Positions 1 to 5,968 of a DNA stretch of 14,597 nt are shown piece after piece. The notes beneath the pieces are model-generated. The model was not told the origin of the DNA. It did not search any database and was given only the letters and a program-made list of their open reading frames with translations. The position numbers were made by a program, and so were the translations under genes. Origin of the DNA: an uncultured Clostridia bacterium (lineage in GTDB: Bacteria; Bacillota; Clostridia; Oscillospirales; Oscillospiraceae); assembly GCA_947167725.1 (NCBI GenBank), contig CAMVJF010000021.1, forward strand, positions 1 through 14,597, given 5' to 3'. Each line of letters opens with the position of its first letter. Within the stretch, counting starts at the first letter, position 1.

Positions 1-435
1 CTTTTTGATCTCCTCGAGGATGGCGCCGAGCAGCTCCTCGGCCGTGGGCTTGGGCTCCTCGGGCTCGGCCGGGGCGGCCTCCTCCTCTTCCTTCTTCTTC
101 GCCTTCTCGGCGAGGTCGCGGGCCTTGTTGATGGCCTTGACCACGCTGAAGAGCACAAGCGCGATGATGAGGAAGTTGAGGATCGCGCCGACGAAGCTGC
201 CCAGTCCCAGGACCAGCGCCTCGGTGCCGGCGGCCTCGTCCGCCGCGCGCAGCGTGATGTTCAGCGCGTCGGTGTTGGGCGTGCCGAAGATAAAGGCCAG
301 CAGCGGGGTGATGACGTTCGCGACGAGCGAGCTCGTGATCGCGCCGAAGGCGCCGCCGACGATGACGCCGACCGCCATATCCATGACGTTGCCGCGGGCA
401 ATGAAGGTCTTGAATTCTTCAAAGAACTTTTTCAT
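1..435 (-). CDS. mscL: MscL, large-conductance mechanosensitive channel (3' end cut by window)
   Basis: Minus-strand frame from the ATG at 433-435, open to the window edge, so about 145 residues are visible and the C-terminal end is missing. It starts MKKFFEEFKTFIARGNVMDM and continues with VGVIVGGAFGAITSSLV, the conserved N-terminal amphipathic helix and first transmembrane helix (TM1) of MscL. A second hydrophobic segment (GAILNFLIIALVLFSVVKAI) is TM2, followed by a charged cytoplasmic tail rich in K, E, A and P. MscL is a homopentameric inner-membrane pore that opens under high membrane tension and releases solutes during hypo-osmotic shock. The start is supported by AAAGGAG 7 bases upstream of the ATG. 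It lies 40 bp downstream of serS with no terminator visible between them, so it is probably the last visible gene of the parA-parB-serS operon. The Lys/Glu/Ala/Pro tail is longer and more acidic than in many homologues, but its end is not seen. Confidence 0.93.
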   Translation of the reverse strand, partial: MKKFFEEFKTFIARGNVMDMAVGVIVGGAFGAITSSLVANVITPLLAFIFGTPNTDALNITLRAADEAAGTEALVLGLGSFVGAILNFLIIALVLFSVVKAINKARDLAEKAKKKEEEEAAPAEPEEPKPTAEELLGAILEEIKK

Positions 436-475
436 GGCGATACTCCTTTATGTTGTGATAAGGCTTTCCTTTTGC

Positions 476-1780
476 TCAGTTTTTCGGGACGAGCCGCTCG
501 GTGCCGCCCATGTAGGGCTGCAGCACCTCGGCGATCGTCACGCTGCCGTCGGCCTGCAGATGGTTTTCGAGATAGGCGATCAGCATGCGCGGCGGGGCCA
601 CGACGGTGTTATTGAGCGTATGGGGCAGGTACATCTTCCCGTCCTCGCCCTTGACGCGCATCTTCAGCCGGCGCGCCTGCGCGTCGCCGAGATTCGAGCA
701 GGAGCAGACCTCGAAGTACTTCTTCTGCCGCGGGGACCAGGCCTCGATGTCGCAGGACTTGACCTTGAGATCCGCGAGGTCGCCCGAGCAGCACTCAAGC
801 TGGCGCACGGGGATATCCATGCTGCGGAACAGCTCCACGGAGAAGCGCCACATCTTTTCGTACCAGGCCATCGAATCCTCGGGCCGGCAGACGACGATCA
901 TCTCCTGCTTCTCGAACTGATGGATGCGGTAGACGCCGCGCTCCTCGATGCCGTGGGCGCCCTTTTCCTTGCGGAAGCAGGGCGAATAGCTCGTGAGGGT
1001 CTGCGGCAGGCTCTCCTCGGGGATGATCTGGTCGATGAACTTGCCGATCATCGAGTGCTCGGAGGTGCCGATCAGGTACAGGTCCTCACCCTCGATCTTG
1101 TACATCATCGCGTCCATGTCGGTCTGGCTCATCACGCCCTCGACGACGTTGCCGTGGATCATGAAGGGCGGGATGCAGTAGATGAAGCCCTTGCCGATCA
1201 TAAAGTCGCGGGCGTAGGCGAGCACGGCGGAGTGCAGCCGCGCAATGTCGCCCATGAGATAATAGAAGCCGTTGCCGGACACGCGGCCCGCCGCGTCCAT
1301 GTCCACGCCGTTGAAGCTCTCCATGATCTCGGTGTGATAGGGGATGTCGAAATCGGGCACGGCGGGCTCGCCGAAGCGCTGCACCTCGACGTTCGCGCTG
1401 TCGTCCGGACCGATGGGCACGGAGGGGTCGATGATGTTGGGGATGTTCAGCATCAGCGTGCGCCTGCCCGCGGCGCAGTCCTCCTCCAGCTTTTCCAGCT
1501 CCTCAAGCCGCTCGGCGTTCGCCTTCACCTGTGCCTTGATCTTCTCGGCCTCGGCGAGCTTGGACGGGTCCTTTTTGGCCTGACCCATCAGCATGCCGAT
1601 CTGCTTGGAGAGCGCGTTGCGGCTCGCGCGCAGATCGCTGGCCTCGGTGATGGCCGCGCGGTTCTTCGCATCGAGCGCCAGCACCTCGTCCACCATGGGC
1701 AGCTTGAAGTCCTGAAATTTCTTTCTGATGTTCTCCTTGACGAGCTCGGGATTCTCCCGGACAAACTTGATATCCAGCAT
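476..1780 (-). CDS. serS: Seryl-tRNA synthetase, divergent clostridial type
   Basis: 434 residues, normal length for SerRS, a cytoplasmic class II synthetase that charges tRNA-Ser (and tRNA-Sec where present) with serine. Residues 1-110 form the N-terminal tRNA-binding part: MLDIKFVRENPELVKENI, then a Lys/Glu-rich coiled-coil arm at about 40-105. The catalytic domain follows, with motif 2 at about 265-292 (SPCFRKEKG...RIHQFEKQEM) and motif 3 near 388-407, and the family ending VLQPYMGG. The usual serine-binding TAE segment is TSE at 239-241 (GTSEHSMIGKF). Motif 3 reads NNTVVAPPRMLIAYLEN instead of the common bacterial NGSGLAVGRTLVAILEN. The gene starts 13 bp after the parB stop with AAGGA upstream, so it is probably cotranscribed with parAB. 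No T-box leader fits in that gap. Function is confident; the sequence belongs to a divergent branch, possibly a second SerRS type. Confidence 0.95.
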   Translation of the reverse strand: MLDIKFVRENPELVKENIRKKFQDFKLPMVDEVLALDAKNRAAITEASDLRASRNALSKQIGMLMGQAKKDPSKLAEAEKIKAQVKANAERLEELEKLEEDCAAGRRTLMLNIPNIIDPSVPIGPDDSANVEVQRFGEPAVPDFDIPYHTEIMESFNGVDMDAAGRVSGNGFYYLMGDIARLHSAVLAYARDFMIGKGFIYCIPPFMIHGNVVEGVMSQTDMDAMMYKIEGEDLYLIGTSEHSMIGKFIDQIIPEESLPQTLTSYSPCFRKEKGAHGIEERGVYRIHQFEKQEMIVVCRPEDSMAWYEKMWRFSVELFRSMDIPVRQLECCSGDLADLKVKSCDIEAWSPRQKKYFEVCSCSNLGDAQARRLKMRVKGEDGKMYLPHTLNNTVVAPPRMLIAYLENHLQADGSVTIAEVLQPYMGGTERLVPKN

Positions 1781-1793
1781 GTTTCTACCGTCC

Positions 1794-2678
1794 TTATTCC
1801 TTGCCGGCCCTGATGCGGCCGAGTTTTTCCAGTTCTGCGATCAGCGCCTCGCGGTCGTCGGCGCCCTCGTATTCCAGCACGATCCTGCCGCGCTTGCGGC
1901 CGTCGCGCAGGTCGACCCTGCGTCCGAGCACGCCGGTCAGCCGCCGCGCGACCTCCCGGGCGTAGTCGATCTGGAGCGGCGCGGGCGCGTCGGGCGCTTC
2001 CTCCGCCGCCTTGAGCGCCGCGGCGGCGAGCTGCTCGGTCCGGCGAACGGAGAGGCCCTTGCGGATGACCTCCTCGGCCGCGGCGAGCTGCCGTTTTTCG
2101 TCCGTGAGCGGGAGCAGGGCGCGCGCGTGTCCGGCGGAGAGCTCGCCGCTCTCGACGAGGGAGAGCACGGCCGGACTGAGCGACAGCAGGCGCAGCGAGT
2201 TCGCCACGGCGGGCCGTGAGCGGCCCACGCTCTGCGCCGCCTCTTCCTGCGTCAGCCCGTAGTCGTCCAAAAGCGCTCGGTATCCGCGCGCCTCCTCGAT
2301 GGGGTTGAGGTCTTCCCGCTGAAGGTTTTCCACCAGCGCCAGCTCTGCGGCCAGCCTGTCGTCGGCCTCCACGACCCTCACCGGCACCTCCTCGAGCCCC
2401 GCTCGCCGCGCGGCTCGCCAGCGGCGTTCCCCCGCGATGATCTGATAATAGCCCGAGGGCAGCGCGCGGGCCGTGACCGGCTGGATCACGCCGTAGCGTG
2501 CGATCGAATCCGCCAGCTCCGCGAGCGCATCCTCGTCAAAGACCGTGCGCGGCTGCTGCCTGCGCGGCTCGAGCCTGCCGACGGGGATCATCCTCAGCTC
2601 GTTTTCGTCGTGATAGCGGTCCTCCCCGAAGAGGACGCCGAGCCCGGTGCCGAGCCCCTTTTTTTCTTTTCCCGCCAT
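1794..2678 (-). CDS. parB: ParB/Spo0J chromosome-partitioning CTPase
   Basis: 294 residues, typical of chromosomal ParB. It binds parS, loads as a CTP-dependent sliding clamp and organises the origin region for segregation and SMC loading. The N-terminus has the ParA-interacting KKGLGTGLGVLFGED segment (about 6-20). The ParB/Srx domain follows at about 31-125, with the CTP-binding motif GERRWRAARRAG at 83-94 and ENLQREDLNPIEEA at 117-130. A helix-turn-helix lies at about 142-166 (LTQEEAAQSVGRSRPAVANS), and the C-terminal dimerisation domain at about 250-290. A ribosome binding site (GAGGG) sits inside the last codons of parA and the start is 4 bp after the parA stop, which suggests translational coupling. 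Two parS sites lie just upstream of parA. The catalytic and DNA-binding motifs are intact. The close paralogue Noc is a possible alternative, but the parA partner argues for ParB. Confidence 0.97.
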   Translation of the reverse strand: MAGKEKKGLGTGLGVLFGEDRYHDENELRMIPVGRLEPRRQQPRTVFDEDALAELADSIARYGVIQPVTARALPSGYYQIIAGERRWRAARRAGLEEVPVRVVEADDRLAAELALVENLQREDLNPIEEARGYRALLDDYGLTQEEAAQSVGRSRPAVANSLRLLSLSPAVLSLVESGELSAGHARALLPLTDEKRQLAAAEEVIRKGLSVRRTEQLAAAALKAAEEAPDAPAPLQIDYAREVARRLTGVLGRRVDLRDGRKRGRIVLEYEGADDREALIAELEKLGRIRAGKE

Positions 2679-2682
2679 CCTC

Positions 2683-3441
2683 TCAGCCCTCGTTTCTTCT
2701 GATGAATTCCCGCGCCAGATCCATATAGGCGCGGCTGCCCTTATTGGCGCGGTCGTAGACCACGCCGGGCGTCCCGTGGCTCGGCGCCTCGGAGAGGCGC
2801 ACGCTGCGCGGGATCACCGTTTCGTAGACTTTGTCGCTTAAGTACCTTCTGAGCTCCTCGGCCACCTGATTGGTCAGGTTCATGCGCGCGTCGTACATCG
2901 TCAGCACGATGCCCTCGACCTCGAGCCGACGGTTGAGCCGCTTCTTGCACATGCGGATACTGGTCATCAGATCCGCGATGCCCTCGAGCGCGTAGTATTC
3001 GCACTGCATGGGGATCAGAACGCTGTCGGCCGCGACGAGCGCGTTGACCGTCAGCAGCTCGAGCGAGGGCGGGCAGTCGATGAGGATGTAGTCGTACTCG
3101 CTGTACAGCGTCATCAGCGCGTCCTTCATCACGTACTCGCGCCGCTCCTCGCCGATCAGCTCGATCGAGGCGGCCGCGAGCTCCTTGCCCGCGGGGATGA
3201 CGTCGCCGTACTCCGTCCTCACGACGCAGTCCGCCGCCGCGGCGCCGCCGCAGAGCATGTCGTAGGTGTTCGGGCGCGTGCTCTTCGGCACGCCCATGCC
3301 GGAGCTGGCGTTCCCCTGCGGGTCGCCGTCCACCAGCAGGACGTTCTTGCCGAGCAGCTTCAGCGCGCAGCAGAGATTGACGCAGCTCGTCGTCTTGCCG
3401 ACGCCGCCTTTTTGATTGGCAATCGCGATCGTTTTGGCCAT
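2683..3441 (-). CDS. parA: ParA/Soj chromosome-partitioning ATPase
   Basis: 252 residues, the usual length of Soj-type ParA, a deviant Walker ATPase that dimerises on DNA with ATP and, with ParB-parS, moves origins; in Bacillus it also controls DnaA. It opens MAKTIAIANQKGGVGKTTSC with the deviant Walker A KGGVGKTT at 11-18. The A-prime box VDGDPQGNASSG lies at 37-48, the Walker B region YILIDCPPSLELLTVNAL at 118-135, and PMQCEYYALEGIADL at 144-158. There is no N-terminal DNA-binding extension of the plasmid ParA type, which fits the chromosomal class. The start is the ATG 10 bases after a GGCGGAAG sequence, and a strong sigma-A promoter ends about 25 bases before it. The pair is not next to gidA/gidB here; it is followed by serS and mscL and preceded by gpr. 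Confidence 0.97.
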   Translation of the reverse strand: MAKTIAIANQKGGVGKTTSCVNLCCALKLLGKNVLLVDGDPQGNASSGMGVPKSTRPNTYDMLCGGAAAADCVVRTEYGDVIPAGKELAAASIELIGEERREYVMKDALMTLYSEYDYILIDCPPSLELLTVNALVAADSVLIPMQCEYYALEGIADLMTSIRMCKKRLNRRLEVEGIVLTMYDARMNLTNQVAEELRRYLSDKVYETVIPRSVRLSEAPSHGTPGVVYDRANKGSRAYMDLAREFIRRNEG

Positions 3442-3473
3442 GATTCTTCCGCCTGTCGTTTTCGATGGAAGAC

Positions 3474-3502
3474 ATTATACCAGCAAGCGCACCGGATTTC
3501 AA
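3474..3502 (-). promoter_or_regulatory. Sigma-A promoter of the parA-parB-serS operon
   Basis: On the minus strand TTGAAA (complement of 3497-3502), a 17-base spacer, then TATAAT (complement of 3474-3479). The -10 is preceded by TGG, giving an extended -10. Transcription would begin near 3467, leaving a leader of about 25 bases before the parA ATG. The -35 element lies about 22 bases from the nearest parS site, so ParB spreading from parS would cover the promoter; autoregulation is an inference. Confidence 0.87.
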
Positions 3503-3524
3503 TGCCGCGCGCCGTTTTTTGTGA

Positions 3525-3540
3525 TGTTTCACGTGAAACA
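3525..3540. promoter_or_regulatory. parS: parS centromere site 1 (perfect palindrome)
   Basis: TGTTTCACGTGAAACA, a perfect 16-base inverted repeat identical to the chromosomal parS consensus bound by ParB/Spo0J. It is in the gpr-parA intergenic region, directly upstream of the parA promoter. It would be the nucleation site for the ParB encoded at 1794-2678. Confidence 0.97.
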
Positions 3541-3560
3541 TCTCCGCCCGGAAGCAAAAA

Positions 3561-3576
3561 TGTTTCACGTGAAACG
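3561..3576. promoter_or_regulatory. parS: parS centromere site 2 (one mismatch)
   Basis: TGTTTCACGTGAAACG, differing from site 1 only at the last base, which breaks the outermost pair of the palindrome. It starts 36 bases after site 1 begins, in the same register of the gpr-parA spacer, and ends 7 bases before the gpr stop codon. ParB usually tolerates a change at the outermost position, so it is likely functional. Confidence 0.93.
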
Positions 3577-3583
3577 TTTTCTC

Positions 3584-4435
3584 CTATCCCACGAGCGCGT
3601 CGATATCCTCGAGGGTGAGCTTCGGATGCAGGGCGAGATTGATGCCGTAGGCGATCAGCCGCGCGCAGGCGCGCACGGACGAGTCGATGTCGCGCGGCGT
3701 GACGAAGAGGCCCCTCTCGCGCTCGCCGCCGCCGAGCGCCGCCGCGTCCGCGACGGTCGGCACGCCGATGGCCGTGACCGGGACGCCGAGCAGCGCGCGG
3801 TCGATGCGCTGGCGGTCGTTGCAGACGCCCGCGCCGGGCGAAATGCCGCTGTCGCAGACCTGGATGCTGCGGCAGAGCCTGGTCGCCTCCGCCCCGGCAA
3901 GCGCGTCCACGACCAGCACCCGCGCAGGCTTCACGGCGGCGCAGAGGCTCCGGATCTGCGTCGCGGACTCCACGCCCGCCGTGCCGAGCACGCCGGTGCG
4001 CAGCAGGCTCACGGAGGCGAAGTCGCGCCACAGCGCCGCGTCGTCCCCGGTTTTCAGATGGCGCGTGACCAGCACCGACGAGGCGCAAAGCGGCCCGAGC
4101 GCGTCCGGCGTGATGTCGGGATTGCCCAGCGCCGCGACGAGGATCTCGCCGCTCTCGGGCAGGCCGCAGCGGCGGATCATCTCCGCCACGGCCCGCGCGT
4201 GCGCGCCGAAGGAGCCCGCGCTGCGGCCCAGCGGGCCGTTGAGCTCCAGCGTGTAATAGCGTCCCATGTCCTTGCCGAGCCTTTCGGCGGCGCCGGGGCT
4301 CACGATCTCGAGCGCGAGCAGCGGCGCGCCGTAGAGCGTCTCGCGGCGAAGGGAAAGGCCCTCGAGGGCCGGCTCGTCCCGCCCGAGCCGCGCCGCGGCC
4401 TCTCCGGCCAGGTCGGTTCGACAGTTTCGATTCAT
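3584..4435 (-). CDS. gpr: GPR, germination protease of small acid-soluble spore proteins (short form)
   Basis: 283 residues. GPR (peptidase family A25) is made as a zymogen in the forespore and cleaves the DNA-coating SASPs during spore germination. Recognised by RTDLAGEA at 6-13 (the zone of autoprocessing), GNPDITPDALGP at 104-115, VVDALAG at 175-181, SIQVCDSGISPGAGVCNDR at 190-208, IGVPTVADA at 223-231 and FVTPRDID at 244-251. Asp111 and Asp177 are 66 apart, matching the spacing of the two aspartates proposed as catalytic in Bacillus megaterium GPR. Compared with Bacillus GPR (about 370 aa), the propeptide is only about 5 residues and a segment of some 60 residues between PTVADA and FVTP is absent. 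The start is fixed by GGGAGG 7 bases upstream. I find no convincing forespore promoter; TA-rich DNA lies just upstream. Divergent from rpsT, a common neighbour of gpr; spoIIP, often next to it, is not here. Confidence 0.94.
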   Translation of the reverse strand: MNRNCRTDLAGEAAARLGRDEPALEGLSLRRETLYGAPLLALEIVSPGAAERLGKDMGRYYTLELNGPLGRSAGSFGAHARAVAEMIRRCGLPESGEILVAALGNPDITPDALGPLCASSVLVTRHLKTGDDAALWRDFASVSLLRTGVLGTAGVESATQIRSLCAAVKPARVLVVDALAGAEATRLCRSIQVCDSGISPGAGVCNDRQRIDRALLGVPVTAIGVPTVADAAALGGGERERGLFVTPRDIDSSVRACARLIAYGINLALHPKLTLEDIDALVG

Positions 4436-4533
4436 CCTGATTCCTCCCGGGATCTATATATGGTATAGCTTATCCCCTTGCGGCACAACTGATACAGTCC
4501 CGAAAAATGCTTTTCCTTTTTTGAAAAAAAAGC

Positions 4534-4562
4534 TTGATTTTCCCCATGCGGTTTGTTATAAT
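4534..4562 (+). promoter_or_regulatory. Sigma-A promoter of rpsT
   Basis: TTGATT at 4534-4539, a 17-base spacer, and a perfect TATAAT at 4557-4562 preceded by TGT (extended -10). The upstream stretch 4511-4531 is rich in A and T runs, resembling an UP element. Transcription would start near 4569, giving a leader of about 37 bases before the rpsT ATG. Confidence 0.92.
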
Positions 4563-4605
4563 CCATCAATGCTGACAAGCAATTTTATAGGAGGAGGTGC
4601 AATAC

Positions 4606-4869
4606 ATGGCCAACATCAAATCTTCTGCCAAGAGAGACGAAAAGTCCAAGGAGCTCCGTGCGAAGAATCACGCTGACAAGACCGAGCTCAAGACCATGAT
4701 GAAAAAGTTTGACGCAGCCGTTGCCGAAGGCGACAAGGACGCAGCCGTCAGTGCCTATAAAGTTGCTGTTAAAACAGTCGATCACGCGGCCGGCAAGGGC
4801 TTGATCCACAAGAACAACGCGGCGCACAAGAAGTCTTCCATGTCCGCGAAGCTCAACGGGATGGAGTAA
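4606..4869 (+). CDS. rpsT: 30S ribosomal protein S20
   Basis: 87 residues, the standard length. S20 is a primary 16S rRNA-binding protein of the small subunit. The sequence MANIKSSAKRDEKSKELRAK, the MMKKFDAAVAEGDKDAAVSAY middle and the end AAGKGLIHKNNAAHKKSSMS are the conserved Lys/Ala-rich helical pattern of the family. The start is the ATG at 4606, not the in-frame GTG at 4597, because GGAGGAGG at 4590-4597 is placed 8 bases before this ATG and overlaps the GTG. It is a single-gene unit with its own promoter and terminator, transcribed away from gpr. Codon use is less GC-biased than in the neighbours (many AAG, GAC and AAA codons), as expected for a highly expressed ribosomal gene. Confidence 0.98.
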   Translation: MANIKSSAKRDEKSKELRAKNHADKTELKTMMKKFDAAVAEGDKDAAVSAYKVAVKTVDHAAGKGLIHKNNAAHKKSSMSAKLNGME

Positions 4870-4885
4870 GCGACAGCAGAACGAC

Positions 4886-4920
4886 AAAGAGATGTGATAA
4901 ACTCACATCTCTTTTTTCTT
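4886..4920 (+). terminator. Intrinsic terminator of rpsT
   Basis: Perfect 12-bp stem (AAAGAGATGTGA at 4886-4897 with TCACATCTCTTT at 4903-4914), loop TAAAC, followed by a T-rich tail to about 4922. It lies 16 bases after the rpsT stop. Confidence 0.93.
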
Positions 4921-4946
4921 TTCCCGCCTCCCGGGCGCTCCGCGGC

Positions 4947-4975
4947 TTGCATCCGGGGCGAAAGTGGGCTATAAT
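4947..4975 (+). promoter_or_regulatory. Sigma-A promoter of the lipid kinase-MBOAT-DHHW operon
   Basis: TTGCAT at 4947-4952, a 17-base spacer and a perfect TATAAT at 4970-4975, just after the rpsT terminator. The start of transcription would be near 4982. The roughly 65-base leader contains a perfect 7-bp GC hairpin (GCGCCGG 5004-5010 with CCGGCGC 5016-5022, loop of 5). Confidence 0.87.
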
Positions 4976-5047
4976 ATTATAGTTATTGACTTCCGGGAGC
5001 GCGGCGCCGGACCGCCCGGCGCATCCCTTCGTCGAACGAGGTGTCCC

Positions 5048-5938
5048 ATGAACAAAAAGCTGATGCTGATCATCAATCCCGCCGCGGGCCGCGGCGCCTA
5101 CAGGACCAATCTGGCCGACGCGCTGCAGCTGCTGGACCGCGGCGGCTGCCGCACGACGCTGTTCTTCACCTCCGGGCGCGGCGACGCCACGCGCTATGCC
5201 GCCGAGCACGGCGGAGAGTACGACGTCGTCGCCTGCATCGGCGGCGACGGGACGCTCAGCGAGGTCCTCACCGGGCTGATGCAGCTCGAGAAGCGGCCCC
5301 TGCTCGGCTATATCCCGATGGGCACCTCCAACGACGTCGCCACGACGCTGGACCTGCCGAAGAACGACTGTGTCGGCGCGGCGAAGCGCATCCTCGAGGG
5401 CGCGCCCCACCCCTTCGATGTTGGCGGCTTCGGCGACGAGGGCTATTTCGCCTATATCGCGGCCTTCGGCGCTTTCACCGAGGTCAGCTACGCCACGCCG
5501 CAGAACCAGAAGCGGGCGCTCGGCCACCTTGCCTACGTCCTGCAGGGCATGGCACAGCTCCCGAAGATCGAGGCTTACCGCGCGCGCATCGAGTACGACG
5601 GCGGCGTGGCCGAGGGGCGCTTCCTCTACGGCAGCATGTCCAACTCCACCTCCGTCGCCGGCATCGTGCGTCTCAAGGACGAGATGGTCAGCCTCGGCGA
5701 CGGCGAGAGCGAGCTGGTGCTCGTGCGCGAGCCCGCCGCGATCGATGGCTTCGGCGCCATCGTCGCGAGCGTCCTGTCCCAGAACTTCGACTGCGACGAC
5801 CTGCTGGTCCTCCACACGAAGAAGGCAGTTTTTCACTTTGAAAAGCCCGTCGCCTGGACGCGCGACGGCGAGGACGGCGGACTGCACCGGACGCTCGAGC
5901 TGCGCAACTATCCCGCGCCCGTGCAGCTGATCTTCTGA
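5048..5938 (+). CDS. Lipid kinase of the diacylglycerol kinase (DagK/YegS) family
   Basis: 296 residues, the usual length of soluble bacterial lipid kinases of this family, which phosphorylate diacylglycerol or a related lipid with ATP at the membrane surface. The N-terminal catalytic domain has NPAAGRG at 10-16, the nucleotide-binding GGDGTLSEVLTG at 65-76 and PMGTSNDVATTL at 90-101. The C-terminal beta-sandwich region ends with WTRDGEDGG near 270-278, similar to the W..DGE signature of YegS and DgkB. The DagK role is to return diacylglycerol to phospholipid synthesis, for example after lipoteichoic acid assembly. The start is the ATG at 5048 with GAGGTG about 6 bases upstream; an in-frame GTG farther upstream lacks a site. 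First gene of an operon with an MBOAT acyltransferase 30 bp downstream. Exact lipid substrate cannot be read from the sequence; sphingosine-kinase-like activity is an alternative. Confidence 0.9.
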   Translation: MNKKLMLIINPAAGRGAYRTNLADALQLLDRGGCRTTLFFTSGRGDATRYAAEHGGEYDVVACIGGDGTLSEVLTGLMQLEKRPLLGYIPMGTSNDVATTLDLPKNDCVGAAKRILEGAPHPFDVGGFGDEGYFAYIAAFGAFTEVSYATPQNQKRALGHLAYVLQGMAQLPKIEAYRARIEYDGGVAEGRFLYGSMSNSTSVAGIVRLKDEMVSLGDGESELVLVREPAAIDGFGAIVASVLSQNFDCDDLLVLHTKKAVFHFEKPVAWTRDGEDGGLHRTLELRNYPAPVQLIF

Positions 5939-5968
5939 TTACTCAACGAAGGGGAACGGCATCGCCTT

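Noticed and set aside
1781..1793. T-box riboswitch before serS
   Set aside because: Only 13 bases separate parB from serS, with no room for a T-box; serS probably uses the parA promoter.
5..1813. Long plus-strand open frame opposite mscL and serS
   Set aside because: Antisense to two clearly homologous genes; the length is a by-product of GC-rich codon bias and the product is a His/Leu/Ala-rich pseudo-protein with no family pattern.
4436..4500. Forespore (sigma-G) promoter for gpr
   Set aside because: A CATATAT sequence resembles a sigma-G -10, but no suitable -35 lies 17-18 bases upstream; a TTGTGC/TATACC pair has a poor 15-base spacing.
4853..5887. Minus-strand open frame opposite the lipid kinase
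   Set aside because: Shadow of a gene with complete family motifs; no ribosome binding site or homology.
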